64,000 nt of DNA from Bradyrhizobium algeriense. Lineage in GTDB: Bacteria > Pseudomonadota > Alphaproteobacteria > Rhizobiales > Xanthobacteraceae. The notes under the pieces were generated by a model that saw only the letters and a list, made by a program, of their open reading frames with translations, was not told the DNA's origin and ran no database searches. Location of the stretch: contig NZ_JAZHRV010000001.1 in assembly GCF_036924595.1 (NCBI RefSeq), forward strand, positions 6,661,501 to 6,725,500, written 5' to 3'. Shown piece by piece: positions 17,387 to 26,278 of the stretch. The translations under genes and the position numbers were made by a program. Every line of letters begins with the position of its first letter. The stretch's first letter is position 1.

Positions 17387-17442
17387 TTCTGTCGTGGATT
17401 TGCGTCCAGCACGGGCGCCTCATCCACCCCCGTGCTGAACCC

Positions 17443-17481
17443 GACCCGCCCGGTTGTCCCCCCGGGCGGGTCACCCTTTTT
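17443..17481 (+). terminator. Intrinsic terminator
   Basis: An 11-bp perfect stem, GACCCGCCCGG (17443-17453) with CCGGGCGGGTC (17462-17472), and an 8-nt loop. It is followed by ACCC and a run of five T. It reads on the plus strand and lies 190 bp after the small secreted protein gene. Confidence 0.8.
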
Positions 17482-17652
17482 GGGATGCAGGCTGGCAGTC
17501 AGAGCCCGGCCCGTCGCGATGTGTCAGCGATGTCTCCGAACACCCGTCAGCGATCTGTCCGAACGGTAGCTGCGATGACGCACTGGGCCAATGTTGCAGC
17601 AACGTCACGCAGGCGTGTCATCGAATCGTAGTTGCCGGTCCTCTTCTTGCTA

Positions 17653-17669
17653 TTGCGAATTACTCGCAA
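17653..17669. promoter_or_regulatory. 17-bp Fur/Mur-type operator, copy 4
   Basis: TTGCGAATTACTCGCAA, the most symmetrical of the four copies (arms TTGCGAAT and ACTCGCAA). It lies 173 bp upstream of the fusion-porin gene and matches the three sites around the metal importer. Confidence 0.6.
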
Positions 17670-17841
17670 TAAAGATCGGCCAGAATGCGGATAGTTCCGG
17701 TCTGGTGCTGACCGGGGGCACGGTGGGAATGGGATAGGGGCGACGGGGTTGATGACTTCAATTGTTGGGTGGCGGCAGGCATTCGAATCTGCAGTGATGG
17801 CAGGCAGCGACAGCATGGGTCGCATCAGGAATGTCTAAACT

Positions 17842-19860
17842 GTGAACCGCAACCGCCGATCCCTGGAACATGCGCTGGCTGGCGTCGCGTTCGGCGCGCT
17901 GGCGCTCGGCAGCCAGGCGATGGCAGCCGACATGCCGCTCAAGGCGCCGCATCTTCGTCCGGCGTTCGACTGGAGCGGCTTCTATCTCGGCGGCCATGTC
18001 GGCTACGGCGGCGGCAGCTTCGGTCCCGGTACCAATCCGCTGCCGCTGCAAGGCGTGTTCTTTCCCCACAGCATCACGGGTCTGATCGGCGGCTATCAGG
18101 CGGGTTACAATTTTCAGCTCCCGAACAATCTGGTGTTGGGCGCCGAGGCCGATGTTTCGTTCCTGAGCACGCTTGATCGTCCAAGGCTTGATCATCCAAG
18201 GCTTGCGCCGGCCCCTTTCAACACCAGCTTCGACTACATTGCCACGGTCCGGGGACGCGTCGGATACGCATTCGGAACGCTGCTGCCCTATGTGACCGGC
18301 GGCGTCGCCTGGGCCCGAACCCGCGTCGACGTCAATGATGTCGACGGCAGCCTGTTATCCGAGCGGGGGCACGCACCTCTTGGCTGGACCGCAGGTATTG
18401 GCATCGAATATGCCGCCGATGCCAAATGGAGCGCAAAAGTCGAATATGGCTACATCGATCTGGGAGCCCGAACCTACGGACTTGCGGATGTATCGCTGCC
18501 GGACGTCGCCATCGACCCGAAGGTCCACACCGTCAAGCTCGGATTGAACTACAGGATCTGGGACGGGCCGGGTTCCGCGACATCAGGCGATTATGTCATC
18601 AAGCCGCCCACCCCTCCCGCATCCAGGGACTGGAACGTTCACGCCCAGACGACCCTCATATCGCAGGGCTATCCGAGCTTCCGCTCGCCGTATCAAGGGT
18701 CCAATAGCTTGCCCGGCGCCGGACGCGTGCGAGAGACCTGGACGGTCGGAGCCTTCCTCGGATGGCGGTTGTGGGATGGCGGAGAGTTCTATTTTGGTCC
18801 GGAGCTTGCGCAAGGTTTTGGAATCGGCGGCACATTAGGCTTGGCAGGGTTTTCAAACGGCGAAGCGCAAAAAGGCGGCGCCGAATATCCGAGATTCCGC
18901 GCACAGCGCTATTTCTTCCGGCAGACTTTCGGGCTGGGAGGCGAACAGGAAGAGGTGGCCGATGCGGCCAATCAGTTGCCGGGCAAACGCGACATCGACC
19001 GGGTTACAGTAACGGTCGGGCGATTTGCCGTCGGCGATTTCTTTGACGGCAATTCCTACGCAAAAGATCCGCGCGTCGATTTCATGAACTGGTCAATGTG
19101 GGCGTCGGCGGCCTATGACTTTCCGGCCGACCTTCCCGGATTTACCCGCGGCGCCGTGGTCGAACTCAATCGCAAGGATTGGGCCGTGCGCGCGGGCCTG
19201 TTTCAGGTGCCCTCTGCTCCCAACAGCGATGTCCTCACCTTCAAGACCGGCGGAGCTGTTGTCGAATTCGAGGAACGTCATACCGTGTTCGACCAGCCCG
19301 GCAAACTGCGGCTCGGCATCTTCGCCAATCGCGGCAATACCGGCAACTACCGCAACGCGCTGGCGATCAGCGCCGCAGACCCGGCACTCGATATCAACAA
19401 CGTCATGTCAGACATCCAGCGCCAAAATTTCAAATACGGATTTTACGTCAACGCCGAACAACAGCTCATGAAGGATGTCGGCCTGTTCGCCCGTGCGAGC
19501 TGGAACGACGGCCGGAACCAAATCCTGTCCTTTACCGACATCGACCGCAGCGTCGCGGCAGGCCTGTCGGTCAAGGGCAGCTATTGGGGACGGCCGAGCG
19601 ATACATTCGGTTTGGGCGGCGCAATCAACGGACTTTCCGGCGGGCACCGCGATTTCCTGGCGGCCGGCGGCCTCGGCCTGTTGATCGGCGACGGCCGTCT
19701 CAACTACAGCAACGAACGAATCCTCGAGACCTACTACGCCTACGCGATCGACAAGAACTTCACCCTCACCGCCGATTACCAGTTGATCACCAACCCCGCC
19801 TATAACGCCGACCGCGGCCCGGTCCACGTCTTCTCCGGCCGCTTCCACGGCGAGTTCTAA
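17842..19860 (+). CDS. Outer-membrane protein: Omp25-type barrel fused to OprB porin
   Basis: A 672-residue protein with a signal peptide ending near QAMAAD. Residues about 30-245 are an Omp25/31-type eight-stranded barrel (FDWSGFYLGGHVGYGGG, GLIGGYQAGYNFQ, VEYGYIDLG, HTVKLGLNYRI). Residues about 260-672 are a complete OprB-type porin ending in Phe (DYQLITNPAYNADRGPV, FSGRFHGEF), as outer-membrane barrels do. Both halves would insert in the outer membrane. The GTG start has AGGA 10 nt upstream. A Fur/Mur-type palindrome upstream links it to the metal importer. It might be a metal channel like MnoP of B. japonicum, but orthology cannot be judged here. Confidence 0.85.
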   Translation: MNRNRRSLEHALAGVAFGALALGSQAMAADMPLKAPHLRPAFDWSGFYLGGHVGYGGGSFGPGTNPLPLQGVFFPHSITGLIGGYQAGYNFQLPNNLVLGAEADVSFLSTLDRPRLDHPRLAPAPFNTSFDYIATVRGRVGYAFGTLLPYVTGGVAWARTRVDVNDVDGSLLSERGHAPLGWTAGIGIEYAADAKWSAKVEYGYIDLGARTYGLADVSLPDVAIDPKVHTVKLGLNYRIWDGPGSATSGDYVIKPPTPPASRDWNVHAQTTLISQGYPSFRSPYQGSNSLPGAGRVRETWTVGAFLGWRLWDGGEFYFGPELAQGFGIGGTLGLAGFSNGEAQKGGAEYPRFRAQRYFFRQTFGLGGEQEEVADAANQLPGKRDIDRVTVTVGRFAVGDFFDGNSYAKDPRVDFMNWSMWASAAYDFPADLPGFTRGAVVELNRKDWAVRAGLFQVPSAPNSDVLTFKTGGAVVEFEERHTVFDQPGKLRLGIFANRGNTGNYRNALAISAADPALDINNVMSDIQRQNFKYGFYVNAEQQLMKDVGLFARASWNDGRNQILSFTDIDRSVAAGLSVKGSYWGRPSDTFGLGGAINGLSGGHRDFLAAGGLGLLIGDGRLNYSNERILETYYAYAIDKNFTLTADYQLITNPAYNADRGPVHVFSGRFHGEF

Positions 19861-19887
19861 CCGACGTCCCTGCGAAGGCGGTGACAT

Positions 19888-19973
19888 GTAGCCCGGATGG
19901 AGCGCAGCGCATCCGGGTAAGCCTGTCCGCAGGCGAGACGTGCCCAGATTGCGCTTCGCTCCATCCGGGCTAC
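19888..19973. repeat. Inverted repeat between convergent genes
   Basis: GTAGCCCGGATGGAGCG at 19888 is complementary to CGCTCCATCCGGGCTAC-type sequence ending at 19973 (with an inner GCATCCGGG copy). This is a bradyrhizobial intergenic repeat. Lying between two converging genes it could act as a two-way transcription stop. Confidence 0.65.
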
Positions 19974-19990
19974 GCGGTCGTATTCGCGCC

Positions 19991-21622
19991 TCACCCCACC
20001 GGCTGGAAAGAATCCGCGCGTGCCATCGCCCAGGCGTCGCGGAAGCGCGGATCGTTGGTGCCTTCGATCAGCTCGCCCGGCCGCAGCGACGGATAGAGTT
20101 TCGCGAATGACAATGTGTCGTTCGTGGAGGATCGCTGCGTGAAGTGGATCGGCCGTAATTGCTGCGGATGTTCGAGGCCGGCTGCGGCGATAAGCTCGGA
20201 TAGGGCGTGCAGGGTGGCGTGATGATAGCTGTAGACCCGCTCGATCTTGAGCGGCACCACCAGCGCGCGGGCGCGGAGCGGATCCTGGGTGCTCACGCCC
20301 GTCGGGCATCGATCGGTATGGCAGCTCAGCGACTGGATGCAGCCGAGAGCGAACATGAACCCGCGCGCAGAATTGCACCAGTCGGCGCCGATCGCCATCG
20401 CGCGCGCCATGTCGAAGGCGGTCGCGATCTTGCCAGCGGCGCCGATCTTGACGCGGTCGCGCGCATTGATGCCGATCAGTGCATTATGGACGAAATTGAC
20501 GCCCTCCCGCATCGGCATGCCCAGATGGTCCATGAATTCCAGCGGCGCAGCGCCGGTGCCGCCTTCATTGCCGTCGACGACGATGAAATCAGGATATATC
20601 CCGGTCTGCAGCATCGCCTTGCAGATTGCCAGGAATTCCCAGGGATGACCGACGCACAGCTTGAACCCGGCGGGCTTGCCGCCGGATAATCGTCGCATCT
20701 CGCCGATGAAGGCCATCATTTCCAGCGGCGTCGAGAACGCGCTGTGCGTGGCCGGCGAAATGCAATCCTCGCCCATGGCGACACCGCGAATTTTGGAGAT
20801 CTCTTCAGAGACTTTGGCCGCCGGAAGGACCCCGCCATGTCCGGGCTTGGCGCCCTGGCTGACCTTCAGTTCGACCATCTTGATCTGATCGTCGCTGGCG
20901 ACGCGGGCAAATTCCTCCGGGTTGAACGAGCCGTCGCGGTTGCGGCAGCCGAAATAACCCGAGCCGATTTCCCAGATGATGTCACCGCCATGTTCGCGGT
21001 GATAAGGACTGACGCCGCCCTCGCCTGTGTCATGCGCAAAGCGGCCCTTCTTCGCACCCGCATTCAGCGCCCGCACGGCGTGGGGGCTGAGCGCTCCAAA
21101 ACTCATCGCGGAGATGTTGAAGACCGAGGCCGAGTATGGCTTGGTGCAATCCGGACCACCGATGGTGACGCGAAATTGCTCGACGGCACGAGCTTTCGGC
21201 GCCATCGAATGGTGCATCCATTCATAACCGTCGCGGTAGACGTCCTCCTGGGTGCCGAACGGCCGCTTGTCGAGCACCATCTTGGCGCGCTGATAGACCA
21301 AGGCGCGGGTGTCGCGGGAAAACGGCATACCATCCTTCTCGCTCTCGAAGAAGTACTGCCGTATCTCCGGCCGAATTTCCTCGAGCAAGAAGCGGATATG
21401 CGCCGAGATCGGATAGTTGCGTAAAACCGCGTGGTTCTTTTGCAGGAGATCGCGAATGCCGAGCAGCGTGAGCGCGCCAAAAATCACGATCGGGAGCAGC
21501 AACAGCTCCCACACCTTGATGTTATGGTCGAAAATCCCGATGCCGATCAGCAAGGCGGTGACGACGGCGCAGATCGTCAGAATGATGTAGCGTGGCGAGA
21601 ACGGCAGCAGCAGTGTTTCCAT
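19991..21622 (-). CDS. FMN-binding glutamate-synthase-family membrane protein
   Basis: 543 residues. Two hydrophobic N-terminal segments (residues about 10-55) are followed by a glutamate synthase central/FMN barrel domain: FNISAMSFGALS, HDTGEGGVSPYH, KPGHGGVLPAAKV and GNEGGTGAAPLEF. The Cys cluster CIQSLSCHTDRCPTGV resembles the 3Fe-4S motif of GltB. There is no amidotransferase domain, so it is not a complete glutamate synthase. Stand-alone members of this family are widespread and uncharacterised, and may oxidise or reduce an amino-acid-like substrate at the membrane. ATG 21622 has GAGGGA before it. Confidence 0.85.
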   Translation of the reverse strand: METLLLPFSPRYIILTICAVVTALLIGIGIFDHNIKVWELLLLPIVIFGALTLLGIRDLLQKNHAVLRNYPISAHIRFLLEEIRPEIRQYFFESEKDGMPFSRDTRALVYQRAKMVLDKRPFGTQEDVYRDGYEWMHHSMAPKARAVEQFRVTIGGPDCTKPYSASVFNISAMSFGALSPHAVRALNAGAKKGRFAHDTGEGGVSPYHREHGGDIIWEIGSGYFGCRNRDGSFNPEEFARVASDDQIKMVELKVSQGAKPGHGGVLPAAKVSEEISKIRGVAMGEDCISPATHSAFSTPLEMMAFIGEMRRLSGGKPAGFKLCVGHPWEFLAICKAMLQTGIYPDFIVVDGNEGGTGAAPLEFMDHLGMPMREGVNFVHNALIGINARDRVKIGAAGKIATAFDMARAMAIGADWCNSARGFMFALGCIQSLSCHTDRCPTGVSTQDPLRARALVVPLKIERVYSYHHATLHALSELIAAAGLEHPQQLRPIHFTQRSSTNDTLSFAKLYPSLRPGELIEGTNDPRFRDAWAMARADSFQPVG

Positions 21623-21798
21623 GGAATCCCTCGGCTGGATTGTCGTGGCGCCGGCGCCAGCTTAGTCCAACCGCCGGAACGAGCGCTACACGATATACGG
21701 GGCGATGCTCACGGAAGTGACGTCGGCTAAAAAAATAGTTGGCGGCTTTAATAAACCTGTCGCTTTTGCAGTGCAGCGTAACGGCCCGGGCCGGCCAG

Positions 21799-22671
21799 TC
21801 AGTGGCTGTGCAACCGCATCTCGTGCGGGATCTTGCCCTGCTGCAGGCCGTGCTGGGCCAGCCAGGCGTCGGTGGAGAGAATGGCGCGGTCGATGTGATC
21901 GGCGGTTCGCGAGAAATCGTAGGGCGAGCCCACCAGCGGGCAGAGCGGCGGCACCACGAAATACTCGATATCGGACGCAAGCATTTCAAGCTCGGTGACC
22001 AGTTGCCGCGCGATCAGGAGCGTGAGCGCGTGCAGCGCGTTGGCGACCGCCCCGACCGGCGGCGCCTGGTTCGCACAGGCGTGCCCGGTCGGCAGAATGA
22101 TCAGGCGCCTGGCGCCCTTCTTCACGGCGACCTGTATCGGCGTGTTGCTGGAGATCGCGCCGTCGGCGAGATAATGATCCTTGTAGCGGATCGGCGAGAA
22201 CGCGCCCGGGATCGCGGTGGACGCGACGATCGCCTCCGCCGTGGAGCCCTCCGACAACACCACGCTGTCGCCGGAGACGATGTCGGTGGTGACGATATGC
22301 ACCGGCAGCTTCGCCTCTTCCAGATTGCGATAGGGGATGTGATCCTCGATCAGCTTGCGGATGCCGTCATGAGGAATCAGAAAATCGCGGCGCCACAGAA
22401 AACTCAGCACCGTCCGCCAGCTCATCGGAAAGACGTCGTGCCGCGTCAAACCGCGCCAGATCGCGGCGAGCCGCTGCACGCCATCAAGCGTAGGATCGCC
22501 GGCATAGAATGCGCCGTTCAGGGCGCCAACGCTGCAGCCGACCACCATATCAGCGGCGACGCCATGCGCGGCAAGCGAATGCAGCATACCGACCTGAATG
22601 GCCCCGAAGCTGCCGCCGCCCGCAAACACGAAGGCGGTCTTTGCCGGACCGATCTCGTCGCGTACCGACAC
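21799..22671 (-). CDS. Patatin-like phospholipase
   Basis: Ser-Asp dyad acyl hydrolase of 290 residues. The oxyanion loop is AGGGSFGA (residues 18-24), the nucleophile is Ser47 in GCSVG, and the dyad Asp lies in LADGAISSNTP. The GTG start at 22671 is supported by GGGAG 7 nt upstream. No signal peptide is visible, so it acts in the cytoplasm or at the inner membrane, or is exported another way. The gene stands alone between the FMN protein and a repeat. The lipid substrate is unknown. Confidence 0.87.
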   Translation of the reverse strand: MSVRDEIGPAKTAFVFAGGGSFGAIQVGMLHSLAAHGVAADMVVGCSVGALNGAFYAGDPTLDGVQRLAAIWRGLTRHDVFPMSWRTVLSFLWRRDFLIPHDGIRKLIEDHIPYRNLEEAKLPVHIVTTDIVSGDSVVLSEGSTAEAIVASTAIPGAFSPIRYKDHYLADGAISSNTPIQVAVKKGARRLIILPTGHACANQAPPVGAVANALHALTLLIARQLVTELEMLASDIEYFVVPPLCPLVGSPYDFSRTADHIDRAILSTDAWLAQHGLQQGKIPHEMRLHSH

Positions 22672-22764
22672 GCGCGAACTCCCTCATCGCAGCGTCGGCA
22701 ACAGGCCGCACGGCGTTCGGGAGCGCTTATAGCAGTGGGAGATGGGGTGGGCTACACAGGCCCG

Positions 22765-22892
22765 CCGTCATTCCGGGGCGATGCGAAGCATCGAACTATG
22801 GGGCGCCCCTTGCGCCCCTGAGAATCTCGAGGTTCCCCGATGCGCAATTGCGCATCTGAGGTCTGGTCCTTCGGACCATCCCGGAATGACGG
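22765..22892. repeat. Long inverted intergenic repeat (CCGTCATTCCGGG type)
   Basis: Starts CCGTCATTCCGGGG and ends CATCCCGGAATGACGG, with GATGCGCAATTGCGCATC inside. It is a typical bradyrhizobial palindromic repeat lying between the patatin gene and the ferredoxin reductase gene. Confidence 0.7.
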
Positions 22893-22900
22893 TCAACTCA

Positions 22901-23674
22901 TCAACGCTCGACGAACGCCTTCTCGATCACGAAATGGCCGGGCGTGTTGTGGCTGCCTTCGAGGAAGCCGCCGGACTCGAACATTTGCTTCAACTCGTCC
23001 AGCATCCCCGGGCTGCCGCACATCATGACGCGATCGGTCTCGATATTGAGCGGCGCCTGGTGGATGTCGTTGAACAACTGCTCCGACGATATCAGGTCGG
23101 TGATGCGGCCGCGGTTGCGGAACGGCTCGCGGGTCACCGTCGGGTAATACAGCAGCTTCTCCGACAACAGCGGTCCGAACAGCTCATCCTCGCGCAGCTT
23201 GGCGACGAGTTCCTCGCCATAGGCGAGTTCGGAAACCTGGCGGCAGCCGTGAACGAGCACGATGGTCTCGAAGCGCTCATAGACGTCGGGATCCTTGATC
23301 AGGCTCGCGAACGGCGCGAGACCGGTGCCGGTCGACAGCAGCAGCAAACGCTTGCCCGGAATCAGATTGTCGGTGATCAGCGTGCCGGTCGCCTTGCGGC
23401 CGACCAGAATCTCGTCGCCCGCGCGGATCTTCTGCAGCTTCGAGGTCAGCGGCCCGTCCGCGACCTTGATGGAGAAGAATTCGAGCTCTTCCTCGTGATT
23501 GGCGCTCGCCATGCTGTAGGCACGCAAAAGCGGCCGGCCCTCGACCTCGAGGCCGATCATCGCAAACTGGCCGTTCTGGAAGCGGAAACCGGAATCACGG
23601 GTGGCCCGGAAGCTGAAAAGCGTATCGGTCCAGTGGCGAACAGAAAGAACCTTCTCTCTATAGAATGCGCTCAT
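22901..23674 (-). CDS. fpr: Ferredoxin/flavodoxin-NADP+ reductase
   Basis: FAD enzyme of 257 residues, the standard length of bacterial Fpr. The FAD-binding RAYSMAS motif, the NADP site STGTGLAPFASLI and MMCGSPGMLDE, and the C-terminal VIEKAFVER (aromatic residue followed by a short tail, alphaproteobacterial subclass) are visible. It passes electrons between NADPH and ferredoxin or flavodoxin, for example in redox homeostasis and iron metabolism. Start at ATG 23674 follows from family length. It is divergent from the ATP-grasp gene. Confidence 0.93.
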   Translation of the reverse strand: MSAFYREKVLSVRHWTDTLFSFRATRDSGFRFQNGQFAMIGLEVEGRPLLRAYSMASANHEEELEFFSIKVADGPLTSKLQKIRAGDEILVGRKATGTLITDNLIPGKRLLLLSTGTGLAPFASLIKDPDVYERFETIVLVHGCRQVSELAYGEELVAKLREDELFGPLLSEKLLYYPTVTREPFRNRGRITDLISSEQLFNDIHQAPLNIETDRVMMCGSPGMLDELKQMFESGGFLEGSHNTPGHFVIEKAFVER

Positions 23675-23963
23675 GGGTTTTCGTTTTTCCTGACGTCTCG
23701 ATGTAGAACGTTTCGGTCTTCGGGCCTTGAAGTGCCAGAAATCAGCGAAATTACTGGCGATTTGGCGCTTCATTTGCGCACAGCAGATACATAGTCAATA
23801 TGACCTACAGCACAATCGAGAACTCGGAATGGCTGTCGGTCTAATTTGCAGAAAGGTTCGATTGGCTTCGTTAACGCTTTCTCGCGCAATTAACTTGCTG
23901 AATTCGGCACCGATCTGGCAATAAATGACCATGTCAAATTAAGAACGTTTCAAAAGAGATCGC

Positions 23964-24962
23964 ATGCGGAGCCCAACTGAATTTCGAAAGGGAAAACCGG
24001 GCTTCTATCCGGACCAGGCGATCTATGCCGAATTTGCCTGCGCTGAATTTGGGCTCCATTTTCGCGACCTCGACGGCGGGTCGGGGTTGATCTTCAGCGT
24101 CGCCTCGCGCGACGGGCTGGTTCATTTCGGCGCCGGCCGATGCTCCTGGTATCCGCAGAACAGCGCGACCGCCTCGACGCTGGCGTCCGACAAACATTTT
24201 ACGAGCCGGATCTTGCGCGAAGCCGGCGTCCCGGCGCTTGGCGGCGAATATTTCTTCCTGCACGAGCGCTATCGCGCGCAGCGCCCGGCGGGACATGAGC
24301 GCAGCGATGCGCTTGCCCATTTCGAGACATTGGGCGGATCAGCTTTCGTCAAGCCTCTGACGGGATCGCGCGGCGATTTCGCGCAAGCCATTCACGGCGA
24401 CGCGGCGTTCATTCGCTATCTCGACGAGGTGCCGAAATATTACGACGCCGTGCTGATCCAGCCGATCGTCGAGGGAAGCGAGTATCGCGTTTTCCTGCTT
24501 GACGACGACGCGCTCTATTGCGCGCGAAAATATCCGCCGTCCGTCACGGGCGACGGCGTGCATACCACACGTGAATTGCTCACCGTCCACAATGATGCCC
24601 TGCGCGCGCGCGGTCTCTCGCCTGCTTCGCTGCCGAACCAGGATCCGTCGCTCGATACTGTCCCGGCAAAGGGCGAACGCCGCGAGATTCCCGGGCGCAT
24701 GAATCTGAGCGCGGGCGGCACGATGGTGCTGGCACCGGCGCCATCCGAAAAAGCCATCACCCTGGCGCGGCAGGCTGCGCGTGCGATCGGTCTCCGCGTC
24801 GCGGCCATCGACATGTTCGTCGATATCGGTGGCAAGCCGGATGCAATCGAGATCATCGAGATCAATTCCAATCCCGCGATCCGACTACTGGAGCAATCCA
24901 ATCGCGGCGATCTCATTCTAAAAATCTGGCATCACACCTTCTCCACCATGGGATTGCTGTAG
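23964..24962 (+). CDS. ATP-grasp amino-acid ligase resembling half of cyanophycin synthetase
   Basis: A 332-residue ATP-grasp enzyme. Similarity to the ATP-grasp core of CphA is seen in ASDKHFTSRILREAGVPA (residues about 74-90), SAFVKPLTGSRGDFAQAI, EYRVFLLDDDALYCARKYPP, VTGDGVHTTRELL and the metal-binding IEIIEINSNPAIR. CphA is one chain of about 870-900 residues with an N-terminal domain, ATP-grasp and Mur ligase. Here the ATP-grasp part stands alone, and a FolC-like Mur ligase follows as a separate gene overlapping by one base. It probably activates a carboxylate as acyl phosphate and joins an amino acid. Substrates are unknown. No thioesterase, cyanophycinase or RiPP precursor gene was seen nearby. 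Confidence 0.8.
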   Translation: MRSPTEFRKGKPGFYPDQAIYAEFACAEFGLHFRDLDGGSGLIFSVASRDGLVHFGAGRCSWYPQNSATASTLASDKHFTSRILREAGVPALGGEYFFLHERYRAQRPAGHERSDALAHFETLGGSAFVKPLTGSRGDFAQAIHGDAAFIRYLDEVPKYYDAVLIQPIVEGSEYRVFLLDDDALYCARKYPPSVTGDGVHTTRELLTVHNDALRARGLSPASLPNQDPSLDTVPAKGERREIPGRMNLSAGGTMVLAPAPSEKAITLARQAARAIGLRVAAIDMFVDIGGKPDAIEIIEINSNPAIRLLEQSNRGDLILKIWHHTFSTMGLL

Positions 24963-26278
24963 TGTTCGACCTGCCGAAATACGGCGACGGCATCTGCCTC
25001 GCGCGCATGGCCGGATTGCTGGAAGCGCTCGGAATCGATCGCCTGCGGCTGCAGCGCATCTCGGTGGTGGTGACCGGCTCGAACGGCAAGGGCAGCACGG
25101 CGGCGATGTGCGCCGGTATCGGCCGCGCCTACGGCCTGCGCACCGGCCTCTTCACCTCCCCGCATCTCTTCCGTTTCAACGAACGGATTCAGGTCGATGG
25201 CGTCGAGATCGACGACGACGCGCTCGCTCGCCTGAAGCGGCGGGTCGAAGCCGTCATCGCCGACGTCTCGAAGCGGATGGGCGAGCAGTTCGGCGCTTTC
25301 GAAGCGCTGTTCGCACTCGCCTGCCTGCACTTCCAGGAGAGCGGATGCGACTTCACCGTGTTCGAAGCCGGCATCGGCGGACGCTACGATCCGGTGCGCC
25401 TGATCGGCGCGCGCGAAACTTGCGTCACCTCGGTCGATTACGAGCATGTCGAACTGCTCGGAAACTCGCTTGAACTGATCGTATCGGACAAGAGCGACGC
25501 CTGCGCTGCCGGCGGCACGATCGTCTATGGCGAGAACTGCCGAGGCTTGCGGGCGCACCTCGTCGAGTATAATCGCGCGCGCGGCTGCACGCCGCTGTTC
25601 ATCCGCGATGATATCCGTATCGATAATGCGGTGACGGCAGCCTCAGGCCAGCATTTCGATTTCCAGTTCGGATATCATGATTATCGCCACCTCGAAGTGA
25701 GCCTGTCCGGCGCGTTCCAGTTCAACAACTCGGCCATTGCCGTCACCCTGTTCCTGCTCTGGCTGCAGCGCGAGCAGCCGCGCAAGCCTCCGGACCGAGT
25801 CGAGACTGCGATACGCGCCGGCTTGCGCGATGCGCGATGGCCCGGCCGCCTCGAGGTCATCAGTCAGGACCCGTTCACCGTAATCGACGTCGGTCACACC
25901 CCCGACGGCATCCGGCAATCGCTGGCAAGTCTGCTGGCGATCCATGGCAGCGAAGATTGGATCCTCGTGATCGGTGCATCTGGCGACAAGAAGGCGCAGG
26001 AAATCGTCGGCGCGCTGGCGCCGTCGTTTGATACGATCATCTGCACGGCGGCGCATCACAAGGGAGCGGACGCGCAACGCATCGCCGCCGCTGCCGCGCG
26101 CGCCAACCCCGCCGCGAGCCTCCGTGTCGCCGCCTCGATCGAGGAGGCGGTGCGACTGGCGGGGGACGTTGCTGCCGCGCATTCGCAAAGAATTTATGTC
26201 GCCGGCGGCCTGTTCCTGGCGATCGAATACGCAACGGCCGCCCGTGGCGGCCGCCCGCAAGACCTGCATTTCTTCTGA
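24962..26278 (+). CDS. FolC-like Mur ligase, partner of the ATP-grasp gene
   Basis: A 438-residue Mur-ligase-superfamily protein of the folylpolyglutamate synthase type. The P-loop is TGSNGKGST (residues about 38-46). FTSPHLFRFNERIQVDG, FEAGIGGRYDPV, VDYEHVELLGNSLELI, WPGRLEVI and VIDVGHTPDGIR each mirror FolC landmarks. Departures include GHTPD where FolC usually has DGAHNP, and DKSDA where FolC has EKAGI. It is therefore unlikely to be the housekeeping FolC. The GTG start shares a base with the TAG of the ATP-grasp gene, indicating co-translation. The pair suggests sequential ATP-dependent addition of amino acids to an unknown acceptor. Confidence 0.8.
   Translation: MFDLPKYGDGICLARMAGLLEALGIDRLRLQRISVVVTGSNGKGSTAAMCAGIGRAYGLRTGLFTSPHLFRFNERIQVDGVEIDDDALARLKRRVEAVIADVSKRMGEQFGAFEALFALACLHFQESGCDFTVFEAGIGGRYDPVRLIGARETCVTSVDYEHVELLGNSLELIVSDKSDACAAGGTIVYGENCRGLRAHLVEYNRARGCTPLFIRDDIRIDNAVTAASGQHFDFQFGYHDYRHLEVSLSGAFQFNNSAIAVTLFLLWLQREQPRKPPDRVETAIRAGLRDARWPGRLEVISQDPFTVIDVGHTPDGIRQSLASLLAIHGSEDWILVIGASGDKKAQEIVGALAPSFDTIICTAAHHKGADAQRIAAAAARANPAASLRVAASIEEAVRLAGDVAAAHSQRIYVAGGLFLAIEYATAARGGRPQDLHFF

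Noticed and set aside
17254..17841. Possible small RNA gene in the 588-bp gap
   Set aside because: A terminator and a palindromic repeat are present, but no convincing promoter for a separate short transcript was found.
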